33,125 bases of DNA from Usnea hakonensis (Eukaryota; Ascomycota; Lecanoromycetes; Lecanorales; Parmeliaceae): contig BLJB01000476.1 of the NCBI GenBank assembly GCA_013423325.1, forward strand, positions 1-33,125, written 5' to 3'. Positions 12,301 through 22,799 of this stretch are shown here, one piece after another; position 1 is the first letter of the stretch; each line of letters opens with the position of its first letter. A program made the position numbers and the translations under genes. The notes under the pieces were generated by a model. The model was not told the origin of the DNA and searched no databases. It saw nothing but the letters and a program-made list of their open reading frames with translations.

Positions 12301-12450
12301 CGAGAGGAAATCCTATATTTATTAGTAAAGTTAGACTAGTTAGAAAAGGTATCTACCGTATCCATATTAAAATATAATAATCTCGATACTCCGAACTAAT
12401 TATAAAGCTAAAAAGTCTTAAATAATACTATATAATTATTACGCGCGACG
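9303..12450 (+). pseudogene. LTR-retrotransposon gag-protease fragment
   Basis: A plus-strand frame with only RIP-type stops runs through most of this stretch, though frame changes occur. The best-supported part is 11700-12200: the residues ITREIYIVNSLNIDIL near 12013-12060 followed by ILTLERIVINF match the conserved end of a retropepsin-like domain common in Gypsy-type polyproteins of Pezizomycotina (ITREIHIVD, LIG.DIL.PE.IVID). Upstream (9900-11450) is a long Gag-like region without a clear knuckle. No reverse transcriptase, LTR or integrase follows, so this is a fragment. The protease aspartate-threonine-glycine triad is not readable where expected (about 11830-11850; a lone Asp followed by Tyr and Ile). 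Family assignment is moderate; the strand is fairly sure. Confidence 0.6.
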
Positions 12451-12465
12451 GATTTAATTATTAAT

Positions 12466-12570
12466 ATTAATAACTCTTATCTATTCTACTTTCTCTTTAA
12501 AATATTAATAATCTTTATCTATTCTACTTCCCTCTTTAAAATATTAATTTATCTACTCTACTACTCTAAA
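12466..12570. repeat. About 38-bp tandem duplication
   Basis: The unit attaataactcttatctatt and its continuation (12466-12502) is repeated with two substitutions and a small indel at 12503-12542. A third degenerate partial copy reaches about 12570. It lies just after the last recognisable coding of the gag-protease fragment and may be part of an untranslated tail. Confidence 0.8.
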
Positions 12571-12758
12571 TATTAATTACTTTTTTAGCTCTAATCTTTT
12601 AAATAATAGTTCTAATTCTTAACTATATTTCTAAATAGTAGTCGAATAATTTACGCTAAAAATAAAGACCTTTATAGATCTTAGTATTAAAGAACTTATT
12701 AAAAGATATTAGAATATTAATAAAGAAGAATTCGAGTATTTTTATTACGCCTCGAAAA
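12571..12758. other. Unassigned RIP-mutated DNA
   Basis: AT-rich sequence without a recognisable gene or repeat, between the tandem duplication and the G-rich block. Confidence 0.5.
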
Positions 12759-12850
12759 GGGTTAGATCGGGTCTAAAATTTGACTCTTTAATCTAACCCG
12801 CGCGTAGGTCGGGTCTTAGAAGGGTTAGATCTAGGTCGGATCTTAGATAT
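12759..12850. repeat. G-rich inverted/direct repeats, hAT-end-like
   Basis: The 9-mer gggttagat occurs at 12759-12767 and 12822-12830, and its inverse atctaaccc at 12791-12799. The related strings gatcgggtcta and ggtcgggtctta lie between them, with aaatttgac at 12777-12785. Clusters of GGGTCGGGT-like words next to AAATTTGAC resemble subterminal regions of some hAT transposons and their short derivatives. No transposase or partner end was found in the window, so this is a resemblance only. The block is richer in G and C than its surroundings. Confidence 0.4.
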
Positions 12851-12956
12851 AGAGCGAGTATCTAATAGATACCTATAAATAAGTATCTAAAGAGAGATCT
12901 AATCTTTTTAAAATCTAAGACCTAATCTACTAATTTATAAAAAGATTAATATATTT

Positions 12957-12981
12957 GGATTGGATTGGATTGGATTGGATT
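12957..12981. repeat. (ggatt)5 simple repeat, element tail
   Basis: Five perfect ggatt units, read as AATCC repeats on the minus strand. They directly follow (minus strand) the 44-bp end shared with the element ending at 17787. Position and form suit a 3' simple-repeat tail of a non-LTR-type element. The TpG-bearing units have escaped RIP completely, possibly because they are younger. Confidence 0.85.
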
Positions 12982-14215
12982 TTATACTCGTGTCTATCTA
13001 ACTATATAAAAGATAATTACGGGAAGCTCTATAGTAATATTGTAGAGGAAACCTTTACTTACGCTAGGGTAAAAACCTTTATACGTTTCTTTTATTATAA
13101 TATCCTATAAATATTAAGTTCTATATACTACTTTCGATAACTTCTACGAATTATATATATACGCTAAGTTACTATACGCTTTAGTATTCTTTCTAAAAAA
13201 AAAAATAACTTAACTATTAATAAGAATATAGGTAGGTCGAATAACGCCTACGTCTCTATAAGGTAGTTAGTATTTCTCGTAGAGTATTTATTTATAAGTT
13301 TAATTATTAGCCCTTATTTCTAGCTTATTCTAATCCGTAAACGCCTATTACCGAGAAAAAAAGGCCGGCGTTTTAGCTCTATATCGAGTTTAGTAGGGAG
13401 AGACCCTACTAGAGTAGATAATAGTAATATAGTATAAATATAAAGTTTAGATTAATTAATTACTACTAAATTCTATAGTCTTTATTAAATTAACTCTTAG
13501 AGAGCTATTAGTACGAAGAAATACGGGCCTTCGTATTTATATAACGCGCTAAGAGTCTTAGTATTCTACGCGTAAAAATTCTATACTAGGTAAGCGAGGT
13601 CCTATAAGGTCTTTTTATTTTAAATATAGAATACCGGTTCCTTCTATAGTATTACTACTTATAGATATATAGAGGAGAATATCTAGCGATAAATATATCG
13701 CGCTAGCTCTATAAATAGATAGAGTTATTAATAGGTACGCGTATCTAGAGATAGAGAGAGAATTATATCTTTACTAATAGCTATACTTCGAATAGACTTA
13801 TAGGAGGAAGTAGATATCTTATATTCTATTAGTTATACCGGGACTAGACTATTATTCCTATATATCTAGAATAATTAATTCTATTAGCTAATACGCCTTC
13901 TATTTAAGCTACCTAGTACTCTCTATATATTATTATAAAAAGGTTTTATACGTTTAGTATCTAATTAAATAGTATTATATTAACTTTACTAATAGTATAG
14001 CTATATTTCTAATTAAATACTTTATTTATAATAGAGATATATTTTATCTTTATCGCTTTATTTTACTATTTTCTATTCTATCTCCTTTACGCGTTATACT
14101 TTAAGATTACTTAACTCTACTATATACCGTATACGACGACGACCTTTATATCGTATACGATAGTAGTAGGTTCGTAGCCGGTAGCGCGTATAGCTGGATC
14201 TCGTCGCTGGCCGAT
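12957..14215 (-). mobile_element. Unidentified element sharing a 3' end
   Basis: A minus-strand unit of about 1.26 kb. Its right border is guessed from a change in texture at 14190-14220, where a less mutated string (agctggatctcgtcgctgg) sits. Its left end (12982-13024) matches 17787-17830 in the same orientation: tttatac, cgtgtcta.cta, and taattacggga are shared. It then runs into (aatcc)5 on the minus strand. A minus-strand frame reads fairly openly across about 13700-13030 (for example LSTLVGSLPTKLDIELKRR), but the plus strand also offers frames, so no product is named. A short shared 3' end with different tails is typical of elements that borrow the same reverse transcriptase, such as SINE/LINE pairs. 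That is inference. Confidence 0.45.
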
Positions 14216-17200
14216 TAATATATTTAATCTTTATAATTTTTAATATTTAGCTTCTATAACCTCTAATTTTTAATCTCTATTTATTTACTTTTAAAACTTC
14301 TATCTCTAAATTTCTAATTATTATTTTAATTACTATTTTATAATATAATTATAAATATTATTCTAATTATTATTCTAGCTATTAATTATTTATATTATAA
14401 GATTTTTTATATAATTTATATTAAGTAGCTAAATTCCCTCTTCTTTATATTCTTTTACTATTTTTAATATTAGCTATAAATAGATTTATTAGAAATTAAG
14501 GCTCTTAGCTAGATTCTCCTTATATATTATTTTTATTAAAAGTAATATTACTTCTTTTTTAAACTAGATCCTATCTAGAAGAATCTTATTAATTATAAAT
14601 ATATTTCTATAATATATAAATTAGAATAATAACTAGAATAATAACTAGAATAATAACTAGAATAATAACTAGAATAATAACTAGAATAATAACTAGAATA
14701 ATAACTAGAAAAGTAAGTACTTATAAATACTAGTTTAATAATTAATATTTTATTAATCTTAGTATCTTTTTTTTTATTATTAATTTTAATATTCTTATTC
14801 TTTTTAGTCTTATTTAATTAATTCTATTTAGTCTTATATTAACTCTATTTTTAAAGTTCTTTATTTTTTATACTCTTCTCCTACTTTCTATTATCTTTAA
14901 ATATAGAGGGGTTATCGAGATCTTTAATAAAAAGATAATTATTAGAGGTTTTAATATCTACTTATCTTCTTCTATTAAATTTATATAGTAAGACTATAGC
15001 TCGAAAAATATTATAGAATTAATAGACTTTATATTTATATAGTTATATTATTATTAAGAATAAATACTTTACTCTTATATTTATTATAGATATAAAAAGT
15101 ATATTTTAAATAATATAATTAAAAAGTAGATATTACTTTTTAAAATATATTTAGATTTATAAAATATTTTTTATATTAGTTATATTTAATATTTAAATTA
15201 GTATTTATATAATCTAATTACTAGAATAATTACTAGAATATCTACTAATTAATATTAATTAAATTTATTATTAGATTAGATAAAGGTCTCCGCCTCCTTA
15301 TTATTATTATTCTAAAAAGTACTAGATAAGATATTCCTTATTTTAGAGCGAGATCTTTCTAATATATTATTAGTCTAATATTTAATATTAGTAGCGCTAG
15401 TTATAAATTTATTAAATTTCTTTTCTAGTACTAACTAATAAATAGATAACTAGGTTTATAGACTAGTTTTATATTACTAGTTATTAGTTCTAAATAACTT
15501 ATCCCTTTTAAAAGGATCGAGTAAAGTTATTTTATTATAGAATTTATCTAAACTATACTTTATTTTTATATAGAATTAATTTAACTTTTATTCTATAGAA
15601 TTTAGGACTTTTAATAATTCCTTTTTCTATAGAACTCTTCTTTATTTAATTATACTATAGCTTTTTTAAGATAATAAAAAAGTCTAGTATAAATATAGAA
15701 TATCTTATAACTTATTATACTTTTAGTCTTATTAATAATCTATATTATTTTAATAAATTATTACATAATATCTATTAGATATATTACTAGATTCTATTTT
15801 ACCTTATTAAGTCTAAGCTAGAAAGCTTCTATCTTCTTAATAAAGATACTAATTTCGACTTATAATAAATATATATAGATTAATATATAAAATATTAAGT
15901 TCTAGCGCGTAGCTATATTCTATATAAATTTTTAAAAATAAAGCTTTAATTTTCTTATCCCTTCTTTAGAATTTAGAGGTAGAAAAGTATATAAGGGTCT
16001 ATTATTATTAAGGTTTTTTTATTAAATAGCTTAGAACTTCTCTTTATACTAATTACTAGTATTAATATAGATAGCGGTTTTCTAGACTTAATCTTATTAG
16101 CGAACTAGAATAATAATTAGAATAATAACTAGAAATCCCGCTTTTATTAAACTATAAGAATTAATAAAAGAATAAAATAATTATTAGAAAAATAATTAGA
16201 AATAAAAGAGATTATATCCTTATTAAAAGATAGAGTAAAATTTTATTCTTTAGTTTCTATAAGTTCTCCTTATTCTTATTACCTTAGTAATCTTATAGCT
16301 ACTTATTTAAGGGCGAAATCTTAATAGCTTTTATTAATTACCTTAAGAATAATTAAATAATATATATTAGATATAAAATATATTCGCTATTTATTATTAC
16401 TAAAATATTATTCTATTTATTTATTAGTAGTAAATCTATTTCTACTTTAACTCGTTTATTTTTTTTTTTATATATCTAGATAACTTCTTTAAATAAGGTA
16501 CTTATATTACTAGTATTATTATTTATAATAATATATATATAATCTTTAAGGCTATAGATTTAAATAATCTTTAAAAGGATTATAGTAAATCTTTTACTAC
16601 TATATACTCCTTTAATCTACTTAAAGCTAATATAAGTATCTTAATATATAAATTAAATATTAATCTAGTAAGCGACTACGCCTATATATATAGATCTATT
16701 ATATAGTAACTATTTATCTAAGGTAAAAAATATCTTTAAATTATTATTTAGTAATTTATTAAGGATCTAATTTTAGATTAATTAAACCCTCTCTAAGATT
16801 CTATTATAAATAGTTAATATACTAGATAGTACCGCTATATTATCTAGATATAAAAACGGGTACTAAAGCTAAATATTATTAATAGAATTATAAGATATAC
16901 TAAGGGAGGTAACTATTTATAGAAAGTAATCTTCGAAATCTACCCTTTATAGTTAATATTTATTAATTATTATTCTAGTTTCTCTAGTTTAGTACCTCTA
17001 TTTAGATTAGATCCCGAATTCTAATAATTATTCTAATAATTATATATAGAAAATAGGCTTAATTATATATTTATTCTAATATTATATCTCGAAGATCTAA
17101 TTATTTTAGGTTACTATTATTAATCTTTTTATTATACGCCTAGCTTTTAAGATATTTAGTAAAGATACTAATACTCTATCTAAGACTAAAGTAGATTAAA

Positions 17201-17774
17201 GCGTAGTTATAGCGCGAATAAATAATATATAATTAATTATCGCTAACGCTAGCTACTTAATATTTAATATAATTCTATATTTTAGATTTCCGCTCTTTAG
17301 ATATCTAATAAATAATATTTCTATTATTTTTAGACTTTATTTAGTTTTTAATAATCTATTAGATAGATATTTATTATAAAGTAAAGATATTAGTCTTTAT
17401 TAGAGATTATTAGTAGTATTAGATTTTCCTTATATTACTACTATTCTTTTTAATAGAATAGGCGGTAATAATTTTAAAACTAATATTTAGAGCTACTTAT
17501 TAACTTATAGAAAATAATAATTTAGTAGTAAATTTATTATTATAAAAAAAAAATAACTAGCTAGCTATTTTTAATAGTAAAAGTATAAGAATAATAAAGA
17601 TAATTACTAGAATAATAGCTAGAATAAAGATAGCGAAAATATAAGAGTAGTAGAGATAATTATTAGAATAATAACTAGAATAACTTTTATAGAATTAATA
17701 ATTTAGATAATTATAAGAAGTAATTATAAATAGATAGATTATTCTTTTAAATATATTTTTTAAAATCTTCTTTT
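14216..17774. other. Unidentified AT-rich region with 12-bp motifs
   Basis: No known domain was recognised. The region is marked by clusters of a motif close to tagaataataac in both orientations: inverted at 14343-14388, tandem at 14624-14710, then at 15210-15235, 16107-16135 and 16175-16200, inverted at 17020-17050, and direct at 17600-17630 and 17658-17685. Minus-strand frames are fairly open at about 17250-16950 and 16700-16300, with stops of RIP type, but I cannot assign a family. The region is bounded by the two elements with related 3' ends, so it may be a separate insertion between them or the body of a larger element. Confidence 0.5.
14624..14710. repeat. 12-bp tandem repeat, about 7 copies
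   Basis: Just over seven perfect copies of agaataataact. If translated it would encode a four-residue repeat, but no frame around it is convincing. The same word recurs singly or in pairs elsewhere in 14.3-17.7 kb. Confidence 0.95.
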
Positions 17775-17786
17775 TTTGAATTTGAA
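17775..17786. repeat. (tttgaa)2 element tail
   Basis: Two tttgaa units after a run of T, at the same position relative to the shared 44-bp end as (ggatt)5 at 12957-12981. It is read as a simple-repeat 3' tail of the minus-strand element to its right. Confidence 0.6.
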
Positions 17787-19530
17787 TTTATACGTCGTGT
17801 CTACCTAAACTTCGAAAGGTAATTACGGGATCCTTTAACTCTTATTAACTCGTAGTAAGAAAACTATTTAATACTATCGTCTTATATATATACTATTAGA
17901 GAAAAATCTTACTACTTCTCTATATATATATTACTATCTATATATAGATTTAAATACTATTTTAATTATACCTCCGTTAGGGTTTCGCTATTATTTATAT
18001 TTCTCCTATTATAATTTTTTTCTCTAAAGCTTAAATCTTAGTAATTTTAATTTAGATTTAGATTAACTCCTTCTCGCTAAGTCCTTAGCCCTAGTTCGTA
18101 CTCTCTCTAATCCTTTTTTAGAATATAGCTTTTAGTTCTTCGAGTCTATTTCTTTAGATTAAGGCTATAGATTCCTTTACCTTCGTCTTTTTTTTCCTAT
18201 TTTAGCTCCCCTTACTATTTATTTTCTATTAATATTAGCTATAGAATAGCCTTTTTTTCGTAAGCCTTCTTATTATATACCTCTTTATTTTAGCCTTAAA
18301 CTAGTAGTCTATATTATATATAGTATAACCTTTCTTCCTATACGCCGTATATCCTAGGACTACTACTAGTACTACTATTATATATATTTAAATATCGTAT
18401 ATCTAATTATATTTAGTATATTATACCTCGTTTTAGTATATTCTTATAATATAACTATATTCCTAATATCTATAGTATCTAGTTAGAGAGGCTATCTAGT
18501 TAAACCTTTCTACCGCTTTTATTTCCTTCGCTTTAATAAGTCTATTAAATATTAGAATATCTATTATCTTTAGAGTCGAAAGATTTAGTATTAATAACGA
18601 GTACTTTTTTATCTTATAATTATTAGATAGTTATCTAATTCCTATAATCTTAAATTCTAGATATATTCTCTAATTATCTTATTTAATCCTCCTCTTTATT
18701 TCTAGCTATATACTAGTATCTACTCTATTAATTCTAATACTATATATTATTACTAGGTATACCTTTTATATAATACTAGCCGATATATACTTCTTTATAA
18801 ACTAGGACGTATTCTTCTCTAAGTCTTCTTTTACGTCTATTATAATTATCTAGATTAGGAGGTTACTACTATAAAGATAATACGCTATTTCTAATTATTT
18901 AACTTTCTCTCTTTATATCTATATATCCTTTAGTTCTTTTAGGATCTCTTCTACTATTTCTCTTATACTCTTACTTTTCTTCTTATCTCTAACTCGTATT
19001 AGGAACTATCTCCGTTTTCTCGAATCCTCTAATTAGATCGTATAGATTATAGCGCTAAGGGGGCCCTCTCTAAATATTTTAAATAGGTTTCTTTAGCTCT
19101 ATCTAATAGTTAGATTATCTTAATATATTAATATATTTATTTAGCTTCTTATTTATTTCTCTTTATATTATCTCGTCTACTTTTCTTTCTTTTATTATAG
19201 CTCCGCGTATAGTTTTATAATTTTTTAACTCTATCCTTTTATAAGTACTTATATAATATTAATTAACGCGTTTCCCGCTACTCGATATTTATCTAGTATA
19301 GATTCGAATAGGATCTTAAGTATCTAGAGTATCTCTTCTAGGCTCTCTATCTATATTATTAGTATCGCGAACGTAGTAGCTACGTCTTATTCTACTTTTA
19401 TATTAGTATACTCTACCCCCTTAGGGGTAGTAGTAGTCCCTATTATATCTATATCTAGTAGTATATCTTCTTCTTCTAGTTCCCTACCTAATATGAAAGG
19501 CTTCTCTTCGTACTGGTTATTGTACTTCAT
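17775..19530 (-). pseudogene. Minus-strand element with broken ORF
   Basis: A reading frame starts at an intact ATG (19530-19528), in one of the least mutated stretches of the block, and runs 47 codons to a TAA: MKYNNQYEEKPF, an acidic stretch, then a Thr/Pro-containing stretch. It continues through RIP-type stops down to about 18000 as a Lys/Arg/Glu-rich, probably helical protein, with short open pieces such as RVRDKKKSKSIREIVEEI near 18950. I do not recognise the family. The minus-strand 3' end (17830-17787) shares about 44 bp with the element ending at 12982. The charge-rich protein and the 3' simple tail would suit a small retroelement carrying an RNA-binding ORF, but this is inference. 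Confidence 0.5.
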
Positions 19531-19559
19531 TTTTCCAATTAAAAATAGTCATAATATCT

Positions 19560-22404
19560 TAAAATCTTCTTATTACGCTAAATTTCTAAATAATTATATA
19601 TATTATATTTAAGTTATATCTTCTCTACTTTTAATTAAGCTACAAATAGAAGGCTTTTAGAATAATAAATAAATATTTTATAAAATAATTTATTTCTTTT
19701 TTTTATTCCTCTATTATTTTTTACTAATATTAAAATATAGCTATATAAGATATTACGTAACCTTTTATATTAGATTTTTAAAGTAATAATTAAGACTTTA
19801 TATTAACTCTTCTAGATAATTTATTAAATCTTCTAAATAATATATTAAATATCGTATTAATTTTATAAGATAATAAAGAGCCTCTCTTAGTAAAGGAAAA
19901 AAAATTATAAAAGCGATATAAAGTAGCTAGAAAAGTATTATAAATAAGAATAACTATTAATAAAAGTAGTAAAAAAAGATATTTTTAACTAGATAATATA
20001 TTAATCTCTACTATTTTATTCTATTTCGTAATAGATTAATTAAATTCTAGTTATTATACTATATAAAATTTAAATATAATAGAAATTAATAGAGCTTATT
20101 ATTCTAAAGACGTACTTTAGTTAACTTATAAAGGAGATTTATATATTAATTAGTTAGATAAAGTAAATCTAGAGTAGCGCTCTATTTATATTATAGAAGA
20201 TAATAGAGGCGGAATTAGTTTTATAATTTAAAAGTATATTTATTATTTTATTTTCTAATAATATATCTAATTAATTATATTTTACTAGTATACTAGCTTA
20301 CTATATATTATATAAAACGAGTAATATTACTATAGAAGAATTTTAATTTTATTTATACTTTTAAAGATAAAAGATATCAACTTTAGACTTTCTAGTAATT
20401 ATTCTAATTACTATTATTTAATTTATAAGATTAATATAGGGTTTAAAGTTAGAATTCTTATATTAATTTTTGAGCTATAAATTACTATTATCTTTTAATT
20501 CTACTAATTAATTATAACTTTATTAGAATAAATAAGATATAGAAAAAGATTAAGATCCTTTTTTTAAAAAGTAACTTATTTAATATAAATTATATAAAGA
20601 TTTATATCTAGTTAAAAGTATAGTTTAAAGTCTATATTTTAAATAGAGATAATATAGAAATCTTACCCTTAAAGATATTAGTTAAAAAAGACTCGATAGT
20701 CTTCTATAAACTCTCGAGAGCTAATACTTAAAAGCGAATATTTTAAGAGATTATTTTAGTATCTTTTATAATTTTATAAACTAGCTACTAGAATAGAAGC
20801 TTATATAGAAAAAGGTCTATAATTTATTAATAATATCTAATTTTATATAGAGTAATAGTTAAAACGAGTAAATAGAATTATTAGAATAATTATTAAAATA
20901 GTTTATTATTAAGATAGAAATAATATTTATAAATAAAGTTTTCTATAATTTAAGAGATTTAAACTTCTTATTAATATCTTATAGTAGTATTTTAATTAGT
21001 AGATAGATTCTAGATAAATTAGTTTAAAATTTTAAGGCTTTAGAATATTATTTTCTTATAACTTAATTAATAAATTAAATTATATTAAAACTAAAAATAA
21101 ATATAGTTCTTACTATAGCTTATCTTATTATAGATAATATTATATTTAAGCCTAATCTTAAAGCTATATTCGTAGAAGCGTAATATAGTTATATAGATAA
21201 TAATTAGATTAGAGGTAATTATTTATTTATAAAATATTAGAATTAAAAATTAAATTATTATAGTAGAGCTAATATAATAGAATTCTAATTTTTTCGATAT
21301 TTATACTTATTTTATAAATTTAAGCTTATAATATCTACTCGATTTTTACGCGGAAAGCTAGAAAATAATAGATAAATTAAATATTTTATTATATAATATA
21401 TTTAAAAAAATTATATAGTTAATTATAATTATTATTCTAATAATTATTTAGTAGACTAAATTAAAAATAAGATTTTATACTAATTTTTTAGCGGCCTTAA
21501 TTCTTATAAATTAGCGTATAAATATATTAATAGTTAAATCTTTCTTAATTTTTAACTACTTTCTATTTTTATCTATATACTTTATATACTAAATCTAGCC
21601 TTTATTTATATATTTTGTATTTTAATTTTAGCTCTAATTTATATACTTTAAGCTCTAGTTTTTTATATTATAACTAGTATACTAATTTTAATTATAGATA
21701 AGTATAATTCTAGTATTCTAATTATTATTATAGTAATTACTCTTATAGTTATTAAATCTAAGTTTAAAGAGTAAGATAATAATAATAATTTAGAATATCT
21801 ATTATAGACTATAAGCTATATATCTATTAAAGAACCCGAAACTTTTTTTCATTATAGAAAAATAGAAAGACTTCTTAGCCCCTAATTAAAGCGAAAGGTA
21901 GAGGAAGATCTAAATACTAATCTCTATATTAAGTACTTTAGATATAGATTTAAAATCTTTATTTTAAAAGAGAAATAAGTTAAATAAGTAAAAAAGGCTA
22001 ACTTATCTACTATTAATTATATATTTAAAAAAGTAAAGTTAGAAAATTTTACTATTAATACTACTTTTTTTAAAAAGATTTATAGTAATATTATTAATTA
22101 AAGATAAATCTATTTCTAGTAATTATTTTAATAATTATTCTTATAAACTTATACTTTTTTAGAATTAATAATAGTATTTATATTAAGATTATTATATAAA
22201 AGTCTAGAGTTCCTCTAACTTCTAAAAAACGTATTTATATTCTTAAGAATAATAATAACCCTAATTAGAAGAATTATCTAGATAATATTTAGAAAATAGA
22301 TAAACCCTCTTTATATATTATTAGTATAAACTAAATAATTAATAATTTATTTAGATAAAGGCGTAAAAGTTATATAGTAGAGAAATATAAATAAAGATAA
22401 TATT
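19560..22404. other. Unidentified RIP-mutated region
   Basis: A region of 2.8 kb with no domain I can name. Two plus-strand pieces read openly with only RIP-type stops. About 20080-20460 includes IEDNRGGISF near 20195-20225. About 21830-22100 is a Lys/Glu-rich stretch including LYIKYFRYRFKIFILKEK. They are in keeping with a degraded plus-strand gene but do not identify it. The region ends at the 5' LTR of the chromovirus, which probably inserted into it. Confidence 0.4.
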
Positions 22405-22638
22405 TGTTAGGCTCAGGGGTAGTAGCGCTATAATAACAATATTACCAAGTATTACGTATCCTCTTAGTATACGTAATATAGGTATTAGCTTAGCTTTTTA
22501 GCGAATAAGCTTAAGGAAGCGATTCCCCCCTCTTTCTCTTCTTCTTTTTTAAGAATTAGTCTTACTAGAATACTATTAGATACTTATATAGAAATATATC
22601 TATTCTTCTAGTCTTATATTACTATATTAATCTTAATA
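22405..22638 (+). repeat. 5' LTR of chromovirus
   Basis: Starts tgttaggctcagggg and aligns without gaps to 29650-29883. It ends ttaatcttaata where the 3' copy has ccaaccctaaca, so the original ends were TGTTAGG and CCTAACA, an inverted pair. About 17 differences separate the LTRs, and every one is a transition. Confidence 0.95.
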
Positions 22639-22799
22639 ATTCTAATTCTTCTACCCTTTTTAGGGATAGTAATCCGTAACTAGAATAGTAACTAATACTA
22701 GAGCGAACCCGCGATACGTTAATAACGTTAGCGGATTATCCTTATTAGTAATTATTAGAAACTAGCGCCGGAATATATAAGTCCCCTTAATAGGTACTA

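Noticed and set aside
12759..12830. Telomere-like ttaggg tracts
   Set aside because: gggttagat is not a tandem TTAGGG repeat, and only isolated copies occur.
22639..22680. Primer-binding site after the 5' LTR
   Set aside because: The sequence attctaattcttctaccc shows no clear match to a tRNA 3' end. RIP may have hidden it, so none is annotated.
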